Shown here: positions 1-6,563 of the stretch, piece after piece
Layout: every line of letters starts with the position of its first letter
How positions within the stretch are numbered: the stretch's first letter is position 1
Origin: Dehalococcoidia bacterium
GTDB lineage: Bacteria > Chloroflexota > Dehalococcoidia > Dehalococcoidales > JAUWYK01
NCBI GenBank assembly: GCA_030615865.1
Contig: JAUWYK010000076.1
Span: 1-8,475 of the forward strand
Length of the DNA: 8,475 nucleotides
Direction of reading: 5' to 3'
Made by a program: the position numbers and the translations under genes
Notes under the pieces: model-generated
Told to the model about the DNA's origin: nothing
Database searches by the model: none
The model's input: the letters and a program-made list of their open reading frames with translations, nothing else

Positions 1-53
1 GTCCATAGCCCTTGGGCAAATATTCCGTCATCATTAGTTACCAGTACTTTCAT
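1..53 (-). CDS. surE: 5'/3'-nucleotidase SurE, N-terminal 17 codons (partial)
   Basis: The complement strand from 53 down to 1 reads MKVLVTNDDGIFAQGLW, which matches the highly conserved N-terminus of SurE, a metal-dependent phosphatase of nucleoside monophosphates (known for the family). The paired aspartates D8-D9 are the family's metal ligands. The ATG at 53-51 is preceded by a strong Shine-Dalgarno AAAGGAG (complement of 60-66) with 6 nt spacing, which fixes the start. The rest of the gene lies beyond the left edge. It is divergent from the hdr operon and has its own promoter, so no functional link to the redox genes is implied. The fragment is short, but the motif is distinctive. Confidence 0.85.
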   Translation of the reverse strand, partial: MKVLVTNDDGIFAQGLW

Positions 54-79
54 CGGTGGCTCCTTTGTCTTGACCTCGT

Positions 80-108
80 AGTTTAGCATGGTAAGGTAGT
101 TACATCAA
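80..108 (-). promoter_or_regulatory. Predicted surE promoter (extended -10)
   Basis: On the complement strand a -35 box TTGATG (103-108) is followed after 17 bp by TAAACT (80-85), preceded by TGc, an extended -10. Transcription would begin near 73, giving a leader of about 20 nt that contains the surE Shine-Dalgarno. The -35 hexamer is identical to that predicted for the flx operon. This is a pattern-based inference. Confidence 0.5.
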
Positions 109-151
109 ATGTTGTTTGGTAGCTTTTTATCCCACCCTCCCCCCCAGAATC

Positions 152-177
152 GTATTCAGGGGCTGCGCCCCCGATAC
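152..177. repeat. GC-rich imperfect palindrome in the surE-hdrC intergenic region
   Basis: GGGGC (159-163) and GCCCC (167-171) pair around a TGC loop. After a small internal loop, GTAT (152-155) pairs with ATAC (174-177). The element sits in an unusually C-rich tract (131-182, including a run of seven C at 139-145) inside otherwise AT-rich intergenic DNA. It lies upstream of both divergent genes, so it is not a normal terminator for either. It resembles the small dispersed GC-rich palindromes (REP-like) common in bacterial genomes; whether it is dispersed cannot be judged from one copy. Confidence 0.4.
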
Positions 178-201
178 CCCCTTTCCGGTCAAGGATGAAG
201 C

Positions 202-216
202 ACAAACGGCGTTTGT
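202..216. promoter_or_regulatory. Perfect inverted repeat upstream of the hdr promoter, possible operator
   Basis: ACAAAC (202-207) and GTTTGT (211-216) are perfect 6-bp arms around GGC. The repeat ends 16 bp before the predicted -35 box of hdrC, a typical place for an activator or upstream operator. A second small inverted repeat, TTAA-ccaa-TTAA (219-230), lies between it and the -35. No regulator family can be named from the sequence. Confidence 0.3.
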
Positions 217-232
217 TATTAACCAATTAAAC

Positions 233-261
233 TTGTTAGGCAAGCAGGTTTGTGGTAATAT
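233..261 (+). promoter_or_regulatory. Predicted hdrCBA promoter (extended -10)
   Basis: TTGTTA (233-238) is separated by 17 bp from TAATAT (256-261), which is preceded by TGg (253-255), an extended -10. Each hexamer matches the sigma-70 consensus at 4 of 6 positions. Transcription would start near 268, only about 4 nt before the GTG of hdrC, so the message could be almost leaderless. The same TTGTTA hexamer also occurs at 213-218 without a good partner -10. Confidence 0.5.
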
Positions 262-271
262 TTAGGCTGGT

Positions 272-817
272 GTGAACAGCTTTGTCGATGAGATTGCAGC
301 TACCCCAGGCGGTGAGCATATTCGTGCCTGTATTCAGTGTGGTATTTGCACCGGTTCCTGTCCTGCCGCCAGCGAGATGGAATTCCCCCCACGAAAGATT
401 ATTGCCATGATACGGGCTGGGATGCGGGATGAAGTTCTATCCAGTAGCTCTATGTGGTTTTGCCTCTCTTGCCACTTGTGTGGATGTCGCTGTCCCCGTG
501 GTGTCAAGCCGACTGACCTAGCTCATGCCTTAGAAAGCCTGGCAAATCAGCAGGGCTTCAGAATTAAGGGAACTCGTACCCCGGCTATGTATCGCAGCTT
601 TGTCAGCTCTATTAAGGGTAACGGGCGAGTTCATGAATTTGGTATGATGCTCAAGTTCTACTTGCTGGCTAATCCCTTGTCTGCGGTCAAGATGCTGCCG
701 GTGGGTTTGAAGCTATTTTTACATAAACGCTTACCATTAATACCTAAGAGGGTTGAAGCTAAAGAGGACTTGTCTAAAATCACCCAGAAGTTCAGAGAGG
801 TTAGAGGTAGCCAGTGA
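272..817 (+). CDS. hdrC: Heterodisulfide reductase subunit C-like ferredoxin (HdrC)
   Basis: This 181-residue protein resembles HdrC, the iron-sulfur subunit that carries electrons from HdrA to HdrB. Two [4Fe-4S] motifs are intact: C20-C23-C26-C30 followed by P, and C64-C67-C70-C74 followed by PRGV, a characteristic HdrC second-cluster sequence; an extra Cys at 72 lies inside the second motif. The C-terminal third (about 100-181) has no cysteine and no clear membrane helix, which suggests a cytoplasmic HdrC rather than a membrane-bound HdrE-linked type. The GTG at 272 is the only reasonable start because a TAG lies in frame at 263-265. No convincing Shine-Dalgarno precedes it. It is the first gene of hdrCBA, and its stop overlaps the hdrB start by 4 bp (GTGA). 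Confidence 0.9.
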   Translation: MNSFVDEIAATPGGEHIRACIQCGICTGSCPAASEMEFPPRKIIAMIRAGMRDEVLSSSSMWFCLSCHLCGCRCPRGVKPTDLAHALESLANQQGFRIKGTRTPAMYRSFVSSIKGNGRVHEFGMMLKFYLLANPLSAVKMLPVGLKLFLHKRLPLIPKRVEAKEDLSKITQKFREVRGSQ

Positions 818-1713
818 AATACTATTCATATTATCCCGGTTGCTCGGCTGAGGCTACAGCAGTCGGTCTCGGTCTTTCGGTTGAGGCTATAGCTAAGCCT
901 CTGGATATGGAGCTGATTGAGCTTGAGGGCTGGACCTGCTGTGGTTCAACGCCTTATGGCTCATTGGATGAGCTGGAGTCTATTGTAGTTGCCGCTCGCA
1001 ATCTGGCTCTGGCTGAGAAAACCGGGCTGGACTTGGTAACGCCGTGTAGCTCTTGCTGTGTAACCTTAAATAGAGCACGTATACAACTGGAAGACCACCC
1101 GCATTTGATGGCGCAGGTAAATGAGGCTCTAGCTGCTGTCAATTTGGAGTATCACGGGAATCTACGAGTAAGGCACCTGGTGGACGTCTTGGTTGATGAT
1201 ATTACCCCTGAGGTTATTGCCTCCAAGGTTCAACAGGGGCTTGATGGACTTAAGGTAGCCCCCTATTATGGCTGCCAGCTGGTTCGTCCTCGTTATGGCA
1301 CTGATGACACTGAGTTTCCCCACTCCCTTGACCGCCTGGTGGAGTGCCTGGGTGCTGAGGCTGTTCCTTACCCATTAAAAGCTCGTTGTTGCGGGGGAGC
1401 TTTAATTATCTCTGAGGAGAACCTGGCTCTAGGCTTGATTCGTAAGTTGCTGGACAATGCTCTTGAGAATGGTGCCCAGTGCATTGTTACTCCTTGCCCC
1501 CTATGCCAGACAAACCTTGACGCCTATCAGAGCCGGGTCAATAGGAAGTTCAAAACTAATTATAATTTGCCAGTTTTATTTATTAGTCAATTGATTGGTC
1601 TTACCCTGAGGCTCGACCCTATGTCCCTGGGATTAAATACGAATATAGTCTCGCCTAGCCGGGTGCTAGACCATATATATAAGGTGAGGCAGGAGGTCAA
1701 GAGTGGAGCCTAG
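814..1713 (+). CDS. hdrB: Heterodisulfide reductase subunit B (HdrB), two CCG domains
   Basis: This 299-residue protein is the catalytic disulfide-reducing subunit in the Hdr family. Both CCG motifs that bind non-cubane [4Fe-4S] clusters are complete: C10, C42-C43, C78-x2-C81 in the N-terminal half and C154, C192-C193, C228-x2-C231 in the C-terminal half. It therefore has the residues for reductive disulfide cleavage, unlike degenerate CCG proteins that keep one motif. Length is typical for HdrB. The GTG start at 814 overlaps the hdrC stop and has AGAGGT at 803-808 as Shine-Dalgarno. The true substrate is unknown: CoM-S-S-CoB is not expected in a bacterium, and no dsrC is visible. HdrB-like glycolate oxidase or fumarate reductase subunits are alternatives, but hdrA and hdrC alongside make Hdr the best call. 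Confidence 0.92.
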   Translation: MKYYSYYPGCSAEATAVGLGLSVEAIAKPLDMELIELEGWTCCGSTPYGSLDELESIVVAARNLALAEKTGLDLVTPCSSCCVTLNRARIQLEDHPHLMAQVNEALAAVNLEYHGNLRVRHLVDVLVDDITPEVIASKVQQGLDGLKVAPYYGCQLVRPRYGTDDTEFPHSLDRLVECLGAEAVPYPLKARCCGGALIISEENLALGLIRKLLDNALENGAQCIVTPCPLCQTNLDAYQSRVNRKFKTNYNLPVLFISQLIGLTLRLDPMSLGLNTNIVSPSRVLDHIYKVRQEVKSGA

Positions 1714-3664
1714 AATTGGTGTATATATCTGTCATTGTGGCAGTAATATCGCTGGCACGGTTGATACCGAGGAGGTCGTCCGCTTTGCTCAGGGTTTGGA
1801 TTCGGTGGTGGTGGCTCGCGACTATAAATTCATGTGTTCTGACCCGGGTCAGGAGCTTATTAAAAAGGATATCAGCGAGTTAGGGCTTAATCGCATAGTT
1901 GTTGCTTCTTGCTCACCGACAATGCATGAGCCTACTTTCCGCCGCGCCTGCCAGGAGGCAGGGGTAAATCCCTATTTATTCGAGATGGCGAATATCCGTG
2001 AGCACTGCTCGTGGGTAACTGAGGATAAGCACCTGGCTACGGAGAAGGCCAAGGCATTAGTAGCTGCTGCGGTAAGGCGGGTTTACTATCACCAGCCGCT
2101 GGAGACTAGAGAAGTTCCGGTTAATCCCAATACCCTGGTAGTAGGCGGAGGTATTGCTGGTATTCAGGCGGCACTAAAGATTGCTGATTCTGAGCATAAG
2201 GTCTATTTGGTGGAGAAAGAGCCCAGTATTGGTGGGCACATGGCTCAACTGGATAAGACCTTCCCCACTTTGGACTGCTCAGCCTGCATTCTCACCCCAA
2301 AGATGACACTGGTTGGTTCTCACCCCTATATTGAGCTACTGACCTATAGTGAGGTGGAAGAGGTTTCTGGCTATATTGGCAATTTCAAGGTTAAAATCAA
2401 GAAGAAGGCAAGGTATGTTGATGAAGATAAGTGCACCGGCTGTGGCTTATGCCAGACCAAATGTCCGTGGAAAGTTGACAGCGAGTTTGAGGTTGGTATG
2501 GGTAAGAGGAAGGCTATCTATAGTCCATTCCCTCAAGCGGTGCCTAATACACCGGTCATTGATACCGAGCACTGCGTCTATTTCCTGAAAGGCACCTGCC
2601 GGGCTTGTGAGAAGGTCTGTGAGGCAGAAGCTATTGATTTTGAGCAGAAGGACGAGATAATTGAGGTGGAGGTTGGCTGCATAATTCTAACCACTGGTTT
2701 TCAGGTGTTTGACCCTACTCCCATCTATCAATATGGCTACAAAAGGCTGGATAATGTTATTACCAGCCTTGAGTTTGAGCGGTTGGTTAATTCAGCCGGT
2801 CCAACCGAGGGTGAAATTGTGCTCAAGGATAGCTCACATCCGAAGAGCATTGCCATTATCCACTGCGTGGGCAGTAGAGATGAGGAGTATCATGAGTATT
2901 GCTCTCGGGTTTGCTGCATGCATTCTATGAAGTTTGCTCATTTGCTAAAGGAGCATCTACCCGAGGCTGAAGTCTATGAGTTCTATATTGATATCAGAAG
3001 CTTTGGTAAAGGCTTTGAGGAATTCTATAACCGGATTCTTAATGAAGGGACAATCTTCATCCGGGGTCGTCCCGCTGAGGTAACCAATATCGCTGAGAAG
3101 CCTGAGGAGGAAGGCAAGCTCATCGTCCAGTTTGAGGATACCCTGGTTGGTATGCAGCGTCGACAGCCGGTGGATATGGTTATTTTAAGCTGTGCTCTTG
3201 AGGCGCAACCGGATGCAGAGGCTCTTGCCCGGCTATTTAATAATAGCCGGAGTGCCGATGGCTTTTTCTTAGAGAAGCACCCCAAGCTAGACCCGGTGGC
3301 TACTATGACTGATGGGATATTCGTGGCTGGCTGCTGTCAGAGTCCCAAGGATATACCTGATACTGTGGCTCAGGCTTCAGCGGCTGCCGCTGAGGCTCTG
3401 GCTATGATTAGCAAGGGGAGGGTTGAGATTGAGGCGGCTACCGCCGTTGTTGATGAAAGGCTGTGCTCTGGCTGCCAGATTTGTAAGCTAGTTTGCCCCT
3501 ATAGTGCTATCTCCTTTGACGAGGAGAAGAAGGTATGTCGGGTTAATGAAGCACTATGCAAGGGCTGTGGTGCCTGTGTTAGTGGATGCCCTAGTGACGC
3601 TATAAGCCTCAGTCACTTTACTAATGAGCAAATCGTAGCTGAGATGGAGGGCTTGCTAGTTTAG
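1703..3664 (+). CDS. hdrA: Heterodisulfide reductase subunit A (HdrA), FAD iron-sulfur protein
   Basis: This 653-residue protein is the flavin subunit that can act as the electron-bifurcating centre in HdrABC complexes. In order: an N-terminal HdrA domain (about 1-130) opening GVYICHCGSNI with Cys 10, 12, 45 and 70; an FAD-binding Rossmann motif VGGGIAG (147-153) with E171 and IGGHM; the HdrA signature TLDCSACILTPKM (189-201); Fe-S motifs C244-C247-C250-C254 and C291-C299-C302-C306; a cysteine cluster HCVGSRD plus C400/C404/C405; GCCQSPKDIPDT (543-554); and a C-terminal two-cluster ferredoxin, C588-C591-C594-C598 and C619-C622-C625-C629. Length is normal, and no selenocysteine or fusion is seen. 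The GTG start at 1703 follows AGGAGG (1691-1696) by 6 nt and overlaps hdrB by 11 bp. It would receive electrons from FlxD, encoded by the convergent operon. Confidence 0.95.
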   Translation: MEPRIGVYICHCGSNIAGTVDTEEVVRFAQGLDSVVVARDYKFMCSDPGQELIKKDISELGLNRIVVASCSPTMHEPTFRRACQEAGVNPYLFEMANIREHCSWVTEDKHLATEKAKALVAAAVRRVYYHQPLETREVPVNPNTLVVGGGIAGIQAALKIADSEHKVYLVEKEPSIGGHMAQLDKTFPTLDCSACILTPKMTLVGSHPYIELLTYSEVEEVSGYIGNFKVKIKKKARYVDEDKCTGCGLCQTKCPWKVDSEFEVGMGKRKAIYSPFPQAVPNTPVIDTEHCVYFLKGTCRACEKVCEAEAIDFEQKDEIIEVEVGCIILTTGFQVFDPTPIYQYGYKRLDNVITSLEFERLVNSAGPTEGEIVLKDSSHPKSIAIIHCVGSRDEEYHEYCSRVCCMHSMKFAHLLKEHLPEAEVYEFYIDIRSFGKGFEEFYNRILNEGTIFIRGRPAEVTNIAEKPEEEGKLIVQFEDTLVGMQRRQPVDMVILSCALEAQPDAEALARLFNNSRSADGFFLEKHPKLDPVATMTDGIFVAGCCQSPKDIPDTVAQASAAAAEALAMISKGRVEIEAATAVVDERLCSGCQICKLVCPYSAISFDEEKKVCRVNEALCKGCGACVSGCPSDAISLSHFTNEQIVAEMEGLLV

Positions 3665-3674
3665 GGTTTCCCCT

Positions 3675-4550
3675 TTAGTACTCGCTGGAGATGAAGCTTT
3701 TAATCTGGGCATAGGTGAATACCGGCCCATCACGGCAGACATAGATATTACCGATATTACATCGTCCGCACTTACCGATGCCGCACTTCATCCTCTTTTC
3801 CAGGGTGGTTATCATCTGCTCTGGGGTGAAGCCCAGCTTTTCCAGCACCGGGAAGGTAAATCTAATCATAATTGGCGGTCCGCAAACAATAGCTACGGCA
3901 TTGCTGGCTGAAGGGGCTGCTTCCTCCAGTATCTTAGGCACAACGCCTACCTTCCCCTTCCAGCTCTCATCGCCCCTGTCCACAGTAGTTACCATGTTTA
4001 CCGTTTTATCCTTGTCCCATGTATCCAGGTCATACTTGAAGCATAGGTCGGCTGGACTGCGAGCGCCGTAGATAATATCTATTTTTTTATATTTATCTCT
4101 ATTGTCTATAACATTCCAGATTAGAGACCGCAGGGGCGCAAGACCAATGCCACCACCAACAAAAACAAGGTTCTTACCCTTCAGGAAATCAAGGGGGAAG
4201 CTATTGCCGTAGGGTCCCCTGAAGCCTATCTCAGCGCCAACACCAAGTCGGTGCAGGGCATTGGTTACCCGACCTACCTGCTGCACGCCAAACTCCAGGT
4301 GGTCACGCCTGGTTGGGCTGGAAGAAATACAAAATGGGGCTTCACCTGTACCAAGGACAGAGAATTCGCCGAATTGCCCTGACTCAAAGGTAAACTCTTC
4401 CCGTAGCTTCTCATCCTTGAAATTGAAGTGGAAGGTTCTGACGCCAGGGGTTTCGTCAATTATTTTGTCTATTATTGCTATGTGGGGTAGATAGACATTG
4501 CCCCTGGCGAGAAATCTCTGCCGGTGGCTAATATCGGTAACGCCTGTCAT
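3675..4550 (-). CDS. flxA: FAD/NAD(P)-binding oxidoreductase with C-terminal Fe-S centre, FlxA-like
   Basis: This 291-residue protein belongs to the ferredoxin-NADP reductase superfamily, close to hydrogenase gamma subunits and PyrK. It has an FAD-binding barrel with PFCISSSP (72-79) in the position of the usual R-x-Y-S motif, an NAD(P)-binding motif GGGIGLAPLRS (132-142), CGPP (223-226), and a C-terminal C256-C261-C264-C272 set typical of a [2Fe-2S] site. It would be the NAD(P)H entry point of a Flx-Hdr complex. The ATG at 4550 has AGAGG (complement of 4556-4560) 5 nt upstream; a GTG at 4556 is in frame but overlaps that Shine-Dalgarno, so the ATG is preferred. It is the last gene of the flx operon, 19 bp after flxB, and its stop is 10 bp from the hdrA stop on the other strand. 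NADH versus NADPH cannot be decided by eye. Confidence 0.88.
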   Translation of the reverse strand: MTGVTDISHRQRFLARGNVYLPHIAIIDKIIDETPGVRTFHFNFKDEKLREEFTFESGQFGEFSVLGTGEAPFCISSSPTRRDHLEFGVQQVGRVTNALHRLGVGAEIGFRGPYGNSFPLDFLKGKNLVFVGGGIGLAPLRSLIWNVIDNRDKYKKIDIIYGARSPADLCFKYDLDTWDKDKTVNMVTTVDRGDESWKGKVGVVPKILEEAAPSASNAVAIVCGPPIMIRFTFPVLEKLGFTPEQMITTLEKRMKCGIGKCGRCNIGNIYVCRDGPVFTYAQIKSFISSEY

Positions 4551-4569
4551 CTTCACCTCTCTATTTAAG

Positions 4570-5592
4570 CTAAGCCTTGGCTGGTACGCTCTCCAGCGTC
4601 TGAGTAATATCCCAGTTCACCGGGCACAGGCGAATACACCTGCCGCAGCCGGTGCAGGCAATAACATTAAAGTTCATCGGGTAGAACTCGTATTTATGGC
4701 ATACCTTCTGTCTTACCCGCCGCCACTTCTCCAATCTGGGATTTTCCATTGGCATCTTGGTATAGACAGGGAAGCCACAGCTATCCCAGCTTCTAAACCT
4801 TGTCCCTTGCTCTTTAACCAGCTCATCATTAATATCAAAGCAGTAGCAGGTGGGGCAAAGGAAGGTGCAGATACCGCAACTTATGCACTTGGCAGCTATC
4901 TTCTCCCAGTAGTCCTGGTCATCAAAGCTGGCTAATAGCTTGTTATCGATGTCCTTAATATCTAGCTTTCTGGTTACCTTACTGTTGGCTGCCTCTTTGG
5001 CTTGTTTAGCTCTGGCTTCATCGGCTTCGGTTGCCTCTTCCAACTCACTGGTCAAAGCTATTAGCTCCTTACCCTTATCACTAACCTGTTCAATCACAAA
5101 CTCATCACCGATGTCAGTAAGCATTAGGTCAACATTGGTCTGGTCTGTCGGACTGCTGTCCAGGGAGGTGCAGAAGCAGCTATCATAGGGTTTGGTGCAC
5201 CCGAGTCCGACTAAGACATTGTTTCTCCTTTTGGAGAGGTAGTAGGGGTCTTCGTAGGTGTCTTCAAAGGTCATATCTAATATAGCCATGGCTTTGGCGT
5301 CACAAGGGCGAATGCCAAAAATCAATTGCTTGTGTTCATCTGATACCGGTGGTTCTATATGGTGACCATCCCCCCTTTTTTGGAAGCTGAACATTTCTTC
5401 CATGGGCGGGAAGAAGCTAGCCTTGGGTGGGACGACGGTATTTCGATACCAATCTAGGAAGCTGGTATCCTTTCCGTCCCACTCAGCCATTGTGGCTTCG
5501 CCATCTTTTGATGGGATGAACACTGTAAATTCCTTACTCCACTGGCTAAGGAGCTTGCCGATGTCCTTTTTGTTTATTTTCTTATTAGCCAT
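4570..5592 (-). CDS. flxB: 4Fe-4S dicluster protein, FlxB / hydrogenase beta-subunit-like
   Basis: This 340-residue protein resembles the iron-sulfur beta subunit of sulfhydrogenase-type and Flx complexes. The N-terminal domain (about 1-175) has the conserved FGIRPCDAKA stretch (92-101) and C132, C139, C141. The C-terminal domain carries C236-C239-C242-C246 followed by PTC249-Y-C251, then C272 and C298, and a second cluster C313-C316-C319-C323. A charged, Ala/Glu-rich helical linker (about 175-205) joins the halves. In the family it passes electrons from the flavin subunit to the rest of the complex. Start ATG 5592 follows the flxC stop by 5 bp, suggesting translational coupling. No hydrogenase large or small subunit is present here, which argues for Flx over a NiFe hydrogenase. 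Confidence 0.85.
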   Translation of the reverse strand: MANKKINKKDIGKLLSQWSKEFTVFIPSKDGEATMAEWDGKDTSFLDWYRNTVVPPKASFFPPMEEMFSFQKRGDGHHIEPPVSDEHKQLIFGIRPCDAKAMAILDMTFEDTYEDPYYLSKRRNNVLVGLGCTKPYDSCFCTSLDSSPTDQTNVDLMLTDIGDEFVIEQVSDKGKELIALTSELEEATEADEARAKQAKEAANSKVTRKLDIKDIDNKLLASFDDQDYWEKIAAKCISCGICTFLCPTCYCFDINDELVKEQGTRFRSWDSCGFPVYTKMPMENPRLEKWRRVRQKVCHKYEFYPMNFNVIACTGCGRCIRLCPVNWDITQTLESVPAKA

Positions 5593-5597
5593 TTCTT

Positions 5598-6563
5598 CTA
5601 CCTGATTAAATCTTCAGCCTCTTCAAGCTCATAGTGGGTCATTAGCGGCGCTGCCTCCTTGTCCGTTCCCGCCTTATAGTGGAATAGTTCGTCTACCAGG
5701 TCGTACATCTCTCTGGACAGGCTTCTTAACGGTATATTCACCGGGCAGGCGCGCTCGCATTCACCACAATCGGTGCATCTTCCCGCCACATGAATGTTTC
5801 TAATTATCTGGAAGATGAGGTTATCCTGCCACCGCGGCACCGGTAGTACCCACTGCGGCTCGGTTTCCTCGACAAAGCACCGCTGGCAAAAACAAGCCGG
5901 GCAGACATTTCGGCAGGCATAGCACCTGATGCAGCGGCTGAATTCCTTTTCCCAGAATTCCCACCTCTGTTCCGGGGGTATTCCTTTTAGTGCTTCTATT
6001 TTTTCTTGGCTGGCTGCCTTATCGGCAACCGGGGGACCGGGTTCAGCAAGGAGGATGTCATATTCTTGTGGGGTAGGGAAGTCGCAGCCAAGGCAGTTGT
6101 CAAAGAGGACTTCGGTGACGGGGAACTCCTTTTTCCCACCATTAACTGTTACCGCTACTTTATCCCCGTCTCGGAGGATATCATCCAGCTCATCCCTGTC
6201 TTTACCTGCTAGCCGTTCCACTTTACTCAAGTCAATGATTCCGGGGCAGGGGATACCGAGAATTACTACATCCTCTCTGACCACCTTGTTGTCCTGTATC
6301 AAGCTGACGATGGAGCGGCTGTCACACCCTTTAGCCACGATACCGACCCGACCCTGGACTTCGGTTAGGAATACGCTAAGGTTGTTCACTATAAATGGGT
6401 TAATTACCAGGCGGTCAATATCGTCCTTGTTCTTGGTTATTAACGGGGTAGTGGTAAATTTTAGGCTTCCTGGTTCAAAGCCGATAATATAGTCAGCCTT
6501 GCCTTGCTCTAGTAGAGCCTTAGCCTCATTTCGTAACCTTTGTTCCATGTCCTTGTCTTTCAT
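5598..6563 (-). CDS. flxC: 4Fe-4S dicluster protein, FlxC-like
   Basis: This 321-residue iron-sulfur protein has an N-terminal domain related to FrhB/FlxB-type proteins (GIVAKGCDSRS, 73-83; GIPCPGIID, 103-111; C157/C160) and a C-terminal ferredoxin part. That part has C211-C214-C217-C221 followed by PAC224-F-C226 and C229, then C263-C266-C269-C273. Layout and motif spacing parallel FlxB, suggesting the two are ancient paralogues. The likely role is electron transfer between FlxA/FlxB and FlxD. The start is uncertain: TTG 6569, ATG 6563 and ATG 6548 are in frame and none has a good Shine-Dalgarno. ATG 6548 would place the conserved helix as in relatives and is a serious alternative. Any choice overlaps flxD (by 38 bp at 6563), so translation is probably coupled. 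Confidence 0.83.
   Translation of the reverse strand: MKDKDMEQRLRNEAKALLEQGKADYIIGFEPGSLKFTTTPLITKNKDDIDRLVINPFIVNNLSVFLTEVQGRVGIVAKGCDSRSIVSLIQDNKVVREDVVILGIPCPGIIDLSKVERLAGKDRDELDDILRDGDKVAVTVNGGKKEFPVTEVLFDNCLGCDFPTPQEYDILLAEPGPPVADKAASQEKIEALKGIPPEQRWEFWEKEFSRCIRCYACRNVCPACFCQRCFVEETEPQWVLPVPRWQDNLIFQIIRNIHVAGRCTDCGECERACPVNIPLRSLSREMYDLVDELFHYKAGTDKEAAPLMTHYELEEAEDLIR

Noticed and set aside
3663..3674. AGGG-tttc-CCCT as a bidirectional terminator between hdrA and flxA
   Set aside because: A stem of four pairs without a T-tract is too weak to call as an intrinsic terminator.
4498..4935. A 145-codon plus-strand open frame spanning the flxA-flxB junction
   Set aside because: It is antisense to two well-supported genes and covers their junction. 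The translation resembles no family and no promoter is evident.
5929..6492. A 187-codon open frame on the plus strand opposite flxC
   Set aside because: It lies antisense to a clear iron-sulfur gene, its translation is low-complexity Ser/Leu/Arg/Thr-rich with no recognisable motif, and it lacks a convincing ribosome binding site.
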